Shown one piece after another: positions 43,458 to 51,278 of a stretch of 64,000 bases of DNA. Where the stretch lies: positions 57,932 to 121,931 of the forward strand of contig NZ_JAEMUX010000019.1 of NCBI RefSeq assembly GCF_016598475.1. The letters are read 5' to 3'. A model generated the notes under the pieces. It was not told where the DNA came from, made no database searches, and was given only the letters and a program-made list of their open reading frames with translations. The DNA comes from Streptomyces adelaidensis. GTDB lineage: Bacteria; Actinomycetota; Actinomycetes; Streptomycetales; Streptomycetaceae. Both the position numbers and the translations under genes were made by a program. Numbering within the stretch: position 1 is the stretch's first letter; the number at the start of each line of letters is the position of its first letter.

Positions 43458-44876
43458 CTAGGAGGGCCACGCCGCGAGGAGTTCCGCCGGGCCGTACGCA
43501 GCGTCGAGCCCCGCGCAGTCGGTCCCGCTGCGCGAGACAGCGATCACAGGCACGGGAGCAGGCGTGAGCGCGGCGCGGTGCCGGTGCAGAGCCGCGAGAT
43601 CGTGCCGGTCGAACGGGGAGTTCTCCAGCCACTTCACCGAGCCGACGAACACCAGCTCCTTGGCGATCGGCGCGCGGTCCGCTCCCACGATGTCGATCTC
43701 CACATCGTTGGTACGGGTCCAGTACCCGCCGATGGCGGGGGCGGCGGGGAGGTTCGCGTCGGGCAGCAGCCGTGCCAGCGCCTCGCGCACCAGAGGTTCA
43801 ATGGCCCTGCCACGCCAGCTGGTCCAGCTTTCACGGATGCGCCGCAGCGTCAAGTCACCCCGGCCCCGCTCGATCTCGTCCATCGACGGACCCAGGAGCT
43901 TCAGCCAGAAGCGGAGGTAAGGATCCGCGACCCGGTAGCGACGATCTTTCGAAGGCCGCGTGGACACGGGAAGCTCCGCCGCGATCACCCGCTTGTCCAC
44001 AAGGATCCCCAGCGACCGCTGTAGTGGGGTCGCCCCGATCCCGCCGGCGGCGCGGGCAATATTGGAGAACGTCCGCTCACCGCTGCCGATCGCCGAGAGG
44101 ACGGTGCGGGCTTGGACCTGCTGGGGGAACTCCGCAGCAAGCGAGCGCTCCGCCGACACCAGCAAGGCCGAGACCGGATCGCTGAGCGCCGCCTGCAGGA
44201 ACTCCCACATTCCGGCGCCGCGCGTCCACTCCGCACAGATCAGAGGCAGTCCACCGGTGATCAAGGCCGCATCGAAGGCCGAGGCAGGATCGAGGCCGAG
44301 CATCTCGCCCACCTCCGCCGGGTTGAGCGGACCCAGCGCCATTTCCCGTCCACGCTGATGGAACGGGCGTCCGTAGCTGTTCAGCGCCTCCATCATCGAC
44401 AGGTCGGAACCGATGAGCACCAGGAGAACCGGCTTCTTCTCCAGCACGCGGTCCCAGGCCCGCTGAAGCATGCCCTCGAAGGCGCCCTCCGCATCCATCA
44501 AATAGGGCACCTCGTCCATGACCACCACGCTCGCCCGGTCGTGCGGCAGTGCCGCCGCCAGTACGTCGAAGGCCGCATCCCAGCTCGCCGGGCGGGCCGC
44601 GGACAGCAGATTCGCCAGCGGAAGGCTGGACGACCGCGCATCCTGGCCGAGCCGCTCCAGGTCCGCCCCCGGCGACGCTCCTGTGGCGGCAAAGAAGAGG
44701 AACGGCGCACCGGACCTCTCGGCGAACCGCTCCACCAACCGCGACTTACCCACCCGGCGGCGCCCTCGAAGCATCACGCACCGCCCGGGCCGCTCCCCAC
44801 CGACCCCGGCCGTCACCTTGCCGAGCTCGCGATCCAGTGTCTCGAGCTCGTGCCGCCTGCCCACGAAATCTGCCAT
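43458..44876 (-). CDS. AAA ATPase with DUF234 (archaeal-type ATPase family)
   Basis: A 472-residue protein. An N-terminal ATPase_2 domain has FVGRRHELETLD, Walker A RGRRRVGKSRLVERF (about 36-50) and Walker B SVVVMDEVPYLMD. A winged-helix middle (ERTFSNIARAAGGIGATPLQRSLGILVDKRVI) is followed by DUF234, where RYRVADPYLRFWLKLL and NDVEIDIVGAD resemble a PD-(D/E)xK-type nuclease fold. The function of this widespread family is unknown; it is frequent on mobile elements. It lies between att copies 1 and 2, with an inverted repeat ACTAAC/GTTAGT in its promoter region. Confidence 0.85.
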   Translation of the reverse strand: MADFVGRRHELETLDRELGKVTAGVGGERPGRCVMLRGRRRVGKSRLVERFAERSGAPFLFFAATGASPGADLERLGQDARSSSLPLANLLSAARPASWDAAFDVLAAALPHDRASVVVMDEVPYLMDAEGAFEGMLQRAWDRVLEKKPVLLVLIGSDLSMMEALNSYGRPFHQRGREMALGPLNPAEVGEMLGLDPASAFDAALITGGLPLICAEWTRGAGMWEFLQAALSDPVSALLVSAERSLAAEFPQQVQARTVLSAIGSGERTFSNIARAAGGIGATPLQRSLGILVDKRVIAAELPVSTRPSKDRRYRVADPYLRFWLKLLGPSMDEIERGRGDLTLRRIRESWTSWRGRAIEPLVREALARLLPDANLPAAPAIGGYWTRTNDVEIDIVGADRAPIAKELVFVGSVKWLENSPFDRHDLAALHRHRAALTPAPVPVIAVSRSGTDCAGLDAAYGPAELLAAWPS

Positions 44877-44908
44877 GCTGCCTCCCCAGTGCCACGCAAC
44901 CCGCAGAT

Positions 44909-44941
44909 ACTAACATCACAGTTGGCAACATTAACGTTAGT
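44909..44941. promoter_or_regulatory. AT-rich inverted repeat upstream of the DUF234 ATPase
   Basis: ACTAAC (44909-44914) and GTTAGT (44936-44941) flank an AT-rich spacer, 33 bases upstream of the ATPase start. The rest of 44942-45187 has no gene. Two GCGTGAGCG words lie at 45051-45070. Confidence 0.45.
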
Positions 44942-45187
44942 TACAGGATGGGAGTCGGAGAGATGCTACTCCCCCGGTGCACTCACGGGAGAAGGTCAGC
45001 CTTCCGCGCCCCAGCATGGTCCGCCAATGGACGCCCCACGGTCACCGGATGCGTGAGCGGCGCGTGAGCGGACTGCGTAACAGGAGCAGTCCTGAGTCGG
45101 ATGAGCCGGCCGTGCCACGCAGCGCCGATCAGGCAGAAGAGCACCACGCGGCACAACCAAGCACCACCCGGCAGAGATTCGACCCCA

Positions 45188-45231
45188 CTCCTAAAGCGGG
45201 TGTCGCAGGTTCGAATCCTGCCGGGGGCACA
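45188..45231 (+). repeat. att-like core, copy 2 (tRNA-Arg 3' part)
   Basis: Identical to 43230-43273. The 5' half of the tRNA is absent, so it is not a functional tRNA gene. Confidence 0.9.
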
Positions 45232-45240
45232 GAGAGAAGA

Positions 45241-45268
45241 GGGCACCTACGGACTTTCGTAGGTGCCC
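45241..45268. terminator. Strong hairpin next to att copy 2
   Basis: GGGCACCTACG, loop GACTTT, CGTAGGTGCCC: perfect 11-base arms. It could be the original chromosomal tRNA terminator displaced by insertion, and it also ends the convergent antitoxin gene. Confidence 0.65.
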
Positions 45269-45304
45269 TTCGGGATCCAGGGCCGACGGCCGCTTGCCAG
45301 AGGC

Positions 45305-45628
45305 TCAGGCGGCGTGCGGGGTGAAGGTGACATGCGAGTCGCCTTCGTCGATGGTCAGGTTCAGTGTGCCGTCCAGGGCCTTGGCCAAGCGCCGCAGCAG
45401 CGGGAGAGTCGGTACGGTGTCGCCGCCCTCCATCCGGGAGACCTGGGGCTGAGTCATCCCGGCCCGCTCTGCCAGCTCCGCCTGGGACAGGCCGAGCTCG
45501 ATCCGACGGTTGTAGACCGCCTGCCCAAGATCGCCGGCCAGCCGCGCGTCGACGTACTCCTGGTCGTACTCCACCGCCTCGCCCGCAAGCTGCCGGATCC
45601 GGCGCGTCCTCCACGTGCTGTGATTCAT
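45305..45628 (-). CDS. XRE-family antitoxin (HigA type)
   Basis: A 107-residue protein with an HTH_3 domain: LGQAVYNRRIELGLSQAELAERAGMTQPQVSRMEGGDTVPTLPLLRRLAKAL (about 35-87). Its ATG overlaps the toxin stop (TGATG), giving the toxin-first order typical of HigBA. It should neutralise the toxin and repress the pair. It sits between att copies 2 and 3. Confidence 0.88.
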   Translation of the reverse strand: MNHSTWRTRRIRQLAGEAVEYDQEYVDARLAGDLGQAVYNRRIELGLSQAELAERAGMTQPQVSRMEGGDTVPTLPLLRRLAKALDGTLNLTIDEGDSHVTFTPHAA

Positions 45629-45996
45629 CAGCTCTCCTTGCGCCGCTCGTACCTGTGCTCGGCATGGCCATGCTCGGCCTCGCAGACCTTCTGGGCCTGG
45701 TGCCCACGCTCGACTTCCGCCGCTTCACGCATCCTCGTCTTACGGAAGACCGTCAGCAGCACGATCCGCTTCCCGGGCGCGAGCCAGTACGGAATGCGTA
45801 CGGCTTCGCCGTCCAACTCGAAGCGGAGCTCACGTAGCTTGCCACCCAGGTGCCGCGAGTACGGCTCGCCGAGGGTCGTCGGCTCGTCCAGCAGTCGGTC
45901 CGTCTTGTCCTCGACCCGCCGATAGAGGCGGAACGGAAGCAGCTCCAGCCAATCCCGTACCTCGGGTTCGATCTCGATCTCCCACCGCTCCGTCAT
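45628..45996 (-). CDS. RelE/HigB-type toxin (phage-derived Gp49-like)
   Basis: A 122-residue protein. The start MTERWEIEIEPEVRDWL at 45996 is chosen since the upstream frame is noncoding. LRELRFELDGEAVRIPYWLAPGKRIVLLTVFRKTRM matches the Gp49/HigB fold of ribosome-dependent mRNA endonucleases. The C-terminal tail is charged and longer than usual. A perfect palindrome GGTATATACC (46006-46015) in its promoter is the probable HigA operator. The pair may stabilise the inserted segment. Confidence 0.87.
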   Translation of the reverse strand: MTERWEIEIEPEVRDWLELLPFRLYRRVEDKTDRLLDEPTTLGEPYSRHLGGKLRELRFELDGEAVRIPYWLAPGKRIVLLTVFRKTRMREAAEVERGHQAQKVCEAEHGHAEHRYERRKES

Positions 45997-46005
45997 GCAA
46001 TCAAC

Positions 46006-46015
46006 GGTATATACC
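46006..46015. promoter_or_regulatory. GGTATATACC palindrome, likely HigA operator
   Basis: A perfect 10-base palindrome nine bases upstream of the toxin ATG, overlapping an AT-rich -10-like TATATA. Confidence 0.5.
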
Positions 46016-46245
46016 TCCAAGTACATAACGCAAGCCGCCGCGGACCTCGGAGCTGCGCCGCCCCATGCCGCGCTGCCACCTCCACCCGCCCGAAAAGGTC
46101 GCTGCCGCCAGCCCGTCCAGAACGGATTCGGCACACATGAGGCCGGGAAGCCTCGCGAACACGTGAGAACCGCCGAGTGGAGTTTCCCCAGGCAAGACAG
46201 CTAGCAGCAGACGTTTACGCAGGCCACAGCCCCACCCAGGGAAAA

Positions 46246-46289
46246 CTCCTAAAGCGGGTGTCGCAGGTTCGAATCCTGCCGGGGGCACA
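46246..46289 (+). repeat. att-like core, copy 3 (tRNA-Arg 3' part)
   Basis: Identical 44 bases again. Copies 2 and 3 also share an A immediately 5'. The next 95 bases (46290-46383) resemble those after copy 1. Confidence 0.9.
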
Positions 46290-46439
46290 GCGCGATACGT
46301 CGCTGACCTGGGGTTTCTCCCCTGGGGAGGCGCTCTGTTCGGCCTTGGACTCCTCGTCCGGGGCCGATTGCGTGAGCGACGGGTAGTGCTCGGCTTGTAG
46401 CGGGTCCGTATGCGCAGGTCTGGCGTCGGGCCCCTTTCC

Positions 46440-46830
46440 GGTTCGGGGCAGGCCGAACTTCTCGGCATGTACCTGTCTCGCGAGGACCTGCGCGTCTCGT
46501 AGGCCGACGAGCACGGCCGTGGTCATGGCGGGCGGGCCGCAGACGTACGCGTCTGGTTCGGTGATGTCGGGGACCATGTGGTGCAGGCTGTCCGAGCCGA
46601 ACGGCGGTGGGGCGCCGCGCTCGCCGATTCTGCCGGTGAGCATGCACAGCCGTCCGTCCCGTCGCGCGATCAGGTGGCGTACCTCGTTCAACAGCACGGC
46701 GTCGGCCTCGCTGCGAACCCGGTACAGCACGACGGCGTCGCCAGTCGCCTCCTCCAGCATGGCCCGGCACCGACGTGATCCCCCACGCCGCCGGCGATCA
46801 GCAGAGCGCCGGGCCGGCCGCTGCCGCGCT
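46440..46830 (-). pseudogene. Ferric/ferredoxin reductase NAD-binding domain remnant
   Basis: A frame from 46760 reads EEATGDAVVLYRVRSEADAV to YVCGPPAMTTAVLVGLRDAQ and VHAEKFG, the C-terminal NAD-binding part of ferric-reductase-like oxidoreductases. Just upstream a different frame reads LLIAGGVG, the preceding conserved motif, so a frameshift separates them. The FAD-binding and membrane parts are missing. Confidence 0.6.
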
Positions 46831-47043
46831 CCTCGCGTTGGTCACCAGGTCAGAGGTGCCGCCGACCTGTTCCGTCCCCTGGTGACAATCCACCGCGCCG
46901 CCTCCTCACTTGTCGTGGGCCGGCTGATCGGATGCCAGCCGACGGGGAGGGGTGTGAGCGAGATCAGCATGCCGGACGGACGTCAAACAGTACGCTGAGT
47001 CCAGTGGGATCGGGTCCGCAGAACAGCGTCCGGGAGGTGCTTC

Positions 47044-47610
47044 ATGACGGCCGAGATGGTGGCCCCTGCGTGGATGCATGAGCAGATCACGGCGGCAGAG
47101 TACGAGTCCTGGTCCGAAGAGCAGTGCGCCGGTATCGAGATCGTGGACGGGATGGTCGTCGTGAGTCCGAGTGCGTCCAAGCGGCACAACCGTCTGGCCC
47201 GGATTCTGGCGAACTCCCTGGATGCCACCGCGGGCCCGGAGTGGAACGCCGACACGGACTTCGACGTCCGCCTTCAAGACGTCCCGCTCACCAATCGCCG
47301 CCCGGACGTCGTCGTGTACCGCGCAGACACGATCGACATCAACCCCACCCGTCCTGAGCACGTGCTGCTGGTCGCGGAGGTGGTGTCGCCGGGTTCGGAG
47401 ACCACCGACCGGATCGTGAAGGTCGACCAGTACGCCAAGGCAGGCATCGGCTTCTACTGGCGGATCGAGCAGGCCGCGACAGGCGTTCCCCTCGTGTACA
47501 CCTACGTTCTCGACCCCGCGACGAAGACCTACCGGGACGGAGACGTGTTCACCGGCGTCCTGAAGGTAGCGGCCCCCTTCCCGGTGGAGATCGACCTCGG
47601 CCAGATCTGA
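47044..47610 (+). CDS. Uma2 family endonuclease-like protein (DUF820)
   Basis: A 188-residue protein from ATG 47044, GGGAGGTG just upstream. It has the PD-(D/E)xK-like Uma2 motifs: GIEIVDGMVVVSPSAS, RPDVVVYRAD, EVVSPGSETTDRIVKVDQYAKAGIGFYWRIE. The family is abundant in Streptomyces and cyanobacteria. The role is not established. Confidence 0.88.
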   Translation: MTAEMVAPAWMHEQITAAEYESWSEEQCAGIEIVDGMVVVSPSASKRHNRLARILANSLDATAGPEWNADTDFDVRLQDVPLTNRRPDVVVYRADTIDINPTRPEHVLLVAEVVSPGSETTDRIVKVDQYAKAGIGFYWRIEQAATGVPLVYTYVLDPATKTYRDGDVFTGVLKVAAPFPVEIDLGQI

Positions 47611-47637
47611 CCCACGCGCTGCAGAGCAGCCGGCAGC

Positions 47638-47692
47638 GCGTGAGCGATGCGTGAGCGATGCGTGAGCGATGCGTGAGCGATGCGTGAGCGGA
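47638..47692. repeat. Five 11-bp tandem repeats GCGTGAGCGAT
   Basis: Five units in a row (the last ending in GA instead of AT). The same GCGTGAGCG word occurs singly at 43354, 45051, 45062 and 46370, near the att cores. The remaining bases to 47931 hold no gene. Confidence 0.85.
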
Positions 47693-47931
47693 CGGCCCGA
47701 CGCAGGGCGGCATGAGCCGGATCAAGTGGCTGTGGAGCTGCACGGCTCCTACCGACTGGCGAGCACAGGGCATCCGGGCTCAGGACACCGTCGCCGGCTC
47801 AAAGGTGCTCCGCCGCGCGAGGCACGCCCAGTGGCGGCTGCCAGGGCCGCGCCGATCCGGTTCCGCCCTGTCCGGCATGAGCATGTCGCTAGTGGCAGAC
47901 TGCATGGGACTGTGAGTGACAGGGGGCGCCA

Positions 47932-48561
47932 GTGAGCAAGAGGAAAGTACGGAAGATGCTGCGGGAGATGGCAAGCGGGGAGCCCGTTCAGATGACCGTT
48001 TCCGCGTGGTCATGGAAGCGCCTCGCCCGACTCGCCTTCATCGCCGAGCAGTTCGGGTACGAGTACGCGGACCTGCAGCTGACCGGTGACAACAAGTTCG
48101 CCCTGTTCATCGTGCCCGACCTCAGCCCGCAGGGCCGGCAGCGCGCTGCGCAGAACCGGGCGCGGTACCCCGACGCCGGCGAGGGTATAGCGCTGCCGCC
48201 CGTCGTGCCGGACGCGATCGATCTCCTCAAGGCCCGCATGGTGGTCGACACCGGCAGTCAGTACACCGACAAGCTGCGGATGGGGCTACTGGTCTTCTTC
48301 CTCACCGCGTCCGCCGCGGCCATCTGCTTCAGGCTGCGAGCGGACACCGCCGCGGTCGCCATCGTCGGCATCGTCTGGGCCGCGCTCATGGCCCTGCTGC
48401 CCGTCCTGCTCGTCTACAGCCGACGTTACAGAGCCAAGTACGCCACTCAACTGCAGGCTGCCGGGTTCACACCGGCGATCGACCCGAGCGGGCGGCTGCG
48501 GTATGTGCCGCCGGGCGGGCAGCTTCCCGGACACGGCAATCCGTTCGCCGGAGGGGCGTAG
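47932..48561 (+). CDS. Conserved membrane protein, two TM helices
   Basis: A 209-residue protein from GTG 47932 with AGGGGG six bases upstream. The N-terminal 115 residues are soluble and basic (MSKRKVRKMLREMASGEPVQ). Two adjacent helices (LLVFFLTASAAAICF and AVAIVGIVWAALMALLPVLLVY, about 120-165) follow, then a cytoplasmic tail rich in Pro/Gly. I do not recognise the family. Confidence 0.55.
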   Translation: MSKRKVRKMLREMASGEPVQMTVSAWSWKRLARLAFIAEQFGYEYADLQLTGDNKFALFIVPDLSPQGRQRAAQNRARYPDAGEGIALPPVVPDAIDLLKARMVVDTGSQYTDKLRMGLLVFFLTASAAAICFRLRADTAAVAIVGIVWAALMALLPVLLVYSRRYRAKYATQLQAAGFTPAIDPSGRLRYVPPGGQLPGHGNPFAGGA

Positions 48562-48821
48562 GGGCCGTGCCCGGTGGGGCCCAGCGGCGGCCCCGTCCGT
48601 CGACTCCCCAGCTCGCTGAAGATCGGTCGACGAGTCGCTGTGCCAGAACCGTGCCAGATCGTGCGGGGAACCACGGGCAATGGCGGGGCCAGGCCGCCGA
48701 TCAGTCAGGCCCCGTAGCCGCTCCGCCGCATGTCAGCCCAGCAGCCACCCGTAGATGACCCGAGCTTCCCAAGCTGAGGTGCCGGGCGCGTCGGCGTAGA
48801 GGCAGCCGTAAGATTCCGTCC

Positions 48822-49046
48822 ATGGTGACTGCGACTGTCCGTGAGTGGCACGACGAGGAAGGGTGGGGGGTACTCGACTCTCCCGAGACGCCCGGCGGTT
48901 GTTGGGGCCACTACGCCGACATCCAGACGAAGGGCTTCCATACGCTGTCGCCGGGACAACGTGTCGATCTCCGGTGGGAAGCCCCTGGCTTCAAGCAGGA
49001 CGGCTACACCTACCGCGCAGTGAGCATCGTTCCTCGGCCTGCCTGA
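48822..49046 (+). CDS. Cold-shock-domain-like small protein
   Basis: A 74-residue protein whose VREWHDEEGWGVLDSPETPG and CWGHYADIQTKGFHTLSPGQ, then VDLRWEA parallel the RNP1/RNP2 strands of CspA-type OB folds, though the canonical KGFGFI is replaced by EGWGVL. It may bind single-stranded nucleic acid. TAAGAT at 48809-48814 ends seven bases before ATG 48822 with no ribosome binding site, so it may be leaderless. Confidence 0.7.
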   Translation: MVTATVREWHDEEGWGVLDSPETPGGCWGHYADIQTKGFHTLSPGQRVDLRWEAPGFKQDGYTYRAVSIVPRPA

Positions 49047-49121
49047 CATCCACGGCTGACATCAACGGCGGCGTACGCTCACGGCCACCAGCGGTCCACT
49101 ACGCCACCGCACCCTTTACTG

Positions 49122-49393
49122 GTGGAGTCGATCAAGGAGCGCGTTGACGCGCGTGACGTGTCCGGCTACATCGCGGCCGCCGCCGCTCATCAGGACGCCA
49201 TGGACCGACTGCGGGAGTTGGCCGAACGTCTCGAAGACGAGCACGGCGCCGTGACGGAGACGAGCAGCAGGCAGCGCTGGACCGCATCACCGCCATCGAC
49301 GGCTGGCATGACGAGCAGAGATGGTCATCAGCCGGAAGCCCCCTGTCCGGCCGTCGTCCGGGCCGCACCTGCCACGCGGAGAGGAGGGCCTGA
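49122..49393 (+). pseudogene. CopG-like antitoxin remnant with frameshift
   Basis: Codons from 49122 read KERVDARDVSGYIAAAAAHQ, DAMDRLRELAERLEDEHGAV, then after GAVTE the similarity resumes one frame over as DEQQAALDRITAIDGWHDEQ. One missing base near 49259 explains it. The conserved beginning of the ribbon-helix-helix protein is also absent or weak. No partner toxin adjoins. Confidence 0.5.
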
Positions 49394-49403
49394 CCCAACG
49401 GTG

Positions 49404-50294
49404 TCACAACGCGATGGGGCCGAGGTCCGCGGCCGTTTCGGCCAGTGCGCGGATGGTCGGGTTGTCGGCGGTTGACCGCCAGGTGAGAGCCCATTGGAGG
49501 GTGGGGGCGTCGTGGACGGGCAGGAAGACGATGCCAGGGGGGTTGTTGTATCGGGCGGCGATTTCGCCCAGCGGCTGGACGCACTCCCCGGAGGCGACCA
49601 GCGAAAGGATCTCGTGGAAGGTCCGGGCGACCGGCCCACGCGGGACGCGTCGGCCGAGCGGCGTACGCGTGGGGACCATGGACGCCACCCAGTACTCGGG
49701 GGCGTTGGGACCGAAGTCGACGACGCGGTTGTCTCCGAGGTCCTCCAGCGACGCGGCGCCGCGTGCGGCCAGTGGATGGTCTGCCGACACGGCCAGCACG
49801 CGGACTCCGGTCAGTACGGTGGGTCCCACCGTGAGATCCGGCTCGGCGACGGGCAGCCACAGCACGTGGACGTCATGCTCGCCGGTGCGCAAGGCGGTGA
49901 ACGGATCGCTGCCGTTGATCTCACCGAACTGGATGTCGCTGCCGGGACAGCGAGTGCGGAACGCGTCGACGAGAGGGCGCAGTTCGTGTCCGGCGTGACC
50001 GAACACGCCCAGCCGTAGCGTCTGGCCCACGCCCGCCCCGGCTGCTTGGGCCCGGGCGAGCCCGGCGTGGAGGAGGTCGACGGCCTGCTGGAGGTCTTCG
50101 CGGAGGCGTCGGCCGACGGGCGTCAGGGCCACACGTCGGCTGGTGCGGTGGAACAGGGCGACGCCGAGGCGACGTTCCTGCCTGCTGATGGCCTGACTGA
50201 CGCGGGCCTGGGACACACCAAGCCGCTCGGCGGTGCGGCCGAAGTGCAGTTCCTCGGCCAACGTCAGGAAGATCTCTATCTCGCGCAGCTCCAT
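49404..50294 (-). CDS. LysR-family transcriptional regulator
   Basis: A 296-residue protein starting MELREIEIFLTLAEELHFGRTAERLGVSQARVSQAISRQERRLG, a complete LysR winged helix, followed by the two-lobe substrate-binding domain. Longer starts (50309, 50324) are possible. It is divergent from a SnoaL-like gene and probably controls it. CATAA-N8-TTATG (50296-50313) just upstream is a candidate operator. Confidence 0.88.
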   Translation of the reverse strand: MELREIEIFLTLAEELHFGRTAERLGVSQARVSQAISRQERRLGVALFHRTSRRVALTPVGRRLREDLQQAVDLLHAGLARAQAAGAGVGQTLRLGVFGHAGHELRPLVDAFRTRCPGSDIQFGEINGSDPFTALRTGEHDVHVLWLPVAEPDLTVGPTVLTGVRVLAVSADHPLAARGAASLEDLGDNRVVDFGPNAPEYWVASMVPTRTPLGRRVPRGPVARTFHEILSLVASGECVQPLGEIAARYNNPPGIVFLPVHDAPTLQWALTWRSTADNPTIRALAETAADLGPIAL

Positions 50295-50428
50295 ACATAA
50301 CCCCCGCATTATGGATAGCCCCACGAATCTTATCTTGTTCGGTCGCTGACCTGCATCGATGCTGGAAACACAGACCCCACCGGGCAGGCGGAGCGCGCCT
50401 GACCCATCGTCGACGAGGCAGGGTATCG

Positions 50429-50881
50429 ATGAGTGACATGCAGGCCCTCGCTGACCGCTTCGAGATCGAGGCGCTGCGCGCCGAGATCACCGACGCGGTG
50501 ATGATGCGCGACTACGACCGTGTCGCATCGCTGTTCACTCCCGAGGGCGCCATGCGCTGGCCGCACATCGACAAGGAGTTCGCCGGCCAGGAGGAGATCC
50601 GCGCGGGGATCGAATGGGGGCAGGGGCTCTGGGAGTTCTTCGTGCAGAACGTCCATCCGGGCGTCATCCGGCTGGACGGCGACACCGCGGTCGGCCGTGC
50701 GTACATCCAGGAGTTCGGGCGGATGCGTGACGGCAGCTCGCACCTGAACTACGCCCTCTACCACGACCGTTACGAGCGCACCCCTGACGGCTGGAAGTTC
50801 AGCGAACGCGTCTACGAGGTCAGGTACATGGACTCGTCCCCGCTCGCGGGCTCCCCGCCGCCCAAAGCGCCGGTGGCGTAG
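50429..50881 (+). CDS. SnoaL-like/NTF2-fold protein
   Basis: A 150-residue protein of the SnoaL_4 type: an N-terminal helix (LADRFEIEALRAEITDAVMM), RDYDRVASLFTPEGAMRWPH, and beta strands to WKFSERVYEVRYMDSSPL. This fold covers polyketide cyclases, ketosteroid isomerases and ring-hydroxylating beta subunits; the exact reaction is unknown. It is followed by a broken SDR gene and an NmrA-like gene, possibly once one detoxification operon under the LysR protein. Confidence 0.8.
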   Translation: MSDMQALADRFEIEALRAEITDAVMMRDYDRVASLFTPEGAMRWPHIDKEFAGQEEIRAGIEWGQGLWEFFVQNVHPGVIRLDGDTAVGRAYIQEFGRMRDGSSHLNYALYHDRYERTPDGWKFSERVYEVRYMDSSPLAGSPPPKAPVA

Positions 50882-50932
50882 GCACGTCGGCGGCAACTCA
50901 CCCACCATCCGCCTCTCGAAACGGATGCTGAC

Positions 50933-51229
50933 ATGGACATGATCGATTCGGTACGGACCTCAGTGCTGATCACCGGAGCCAACAAGGGACTCGGCGCCAA
51001 GGTGGTCATGGTCCCGCTGGACGTCACCTCCGACACGTCGGTGGCCGACGCCGTACGACTCGTCCGCGAGCACACCGACCGGCTGGACGTGCTGATCAAC
51101 ATCCGGAACAACCGCACCGGCCGGCTGACAGTCACCGAAGGCACCGACTCGATCGTCGGACTCGCGACGCTCGACGCGGACGGCCCGACCGGGATCTTCA
51201 TCGACCGCCTCGGCCCCGTCGCGTGGTGA
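50933..51229 (+). pseudogene. Short-chain dehydrogenase with two internal in-frame deletions
   Basis: The 98-residue frame holds only pieces of a usual 230-residue SDR: TSVLITGANKGLG (coenzyme motif), then directly VVMVPLDVTSDTSVADAVRL and DRLDVLIN, then directly GTDSIVGLATLDADGPTGIF and IDRLGPVAW (the C-terminus). The catalytic Ser and YxxxK are missing. The frame stays open through both joins. Confidence 0.65.
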
Positions 51230-51278
51230 CCGCACCTCGCCCCAACACATCCGCGCATCGAGCGAAGGGGTAACCATC

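Noticed and set aside
42797..46470. Minus-strand frames containing CAPGRIRTCDTRFR at 43.2, 45.2 and 46.3 kb
   Set aside because: They are translations of the antisense strand of the tRNA-Arg gene and its 3' copies, not proteins.
47669..47935. Small frames between the Uma2 gene and the two-TM protein
   Set aside because: They start inside the 11-bp tandem repeat or lack start signals and coding-type composition.
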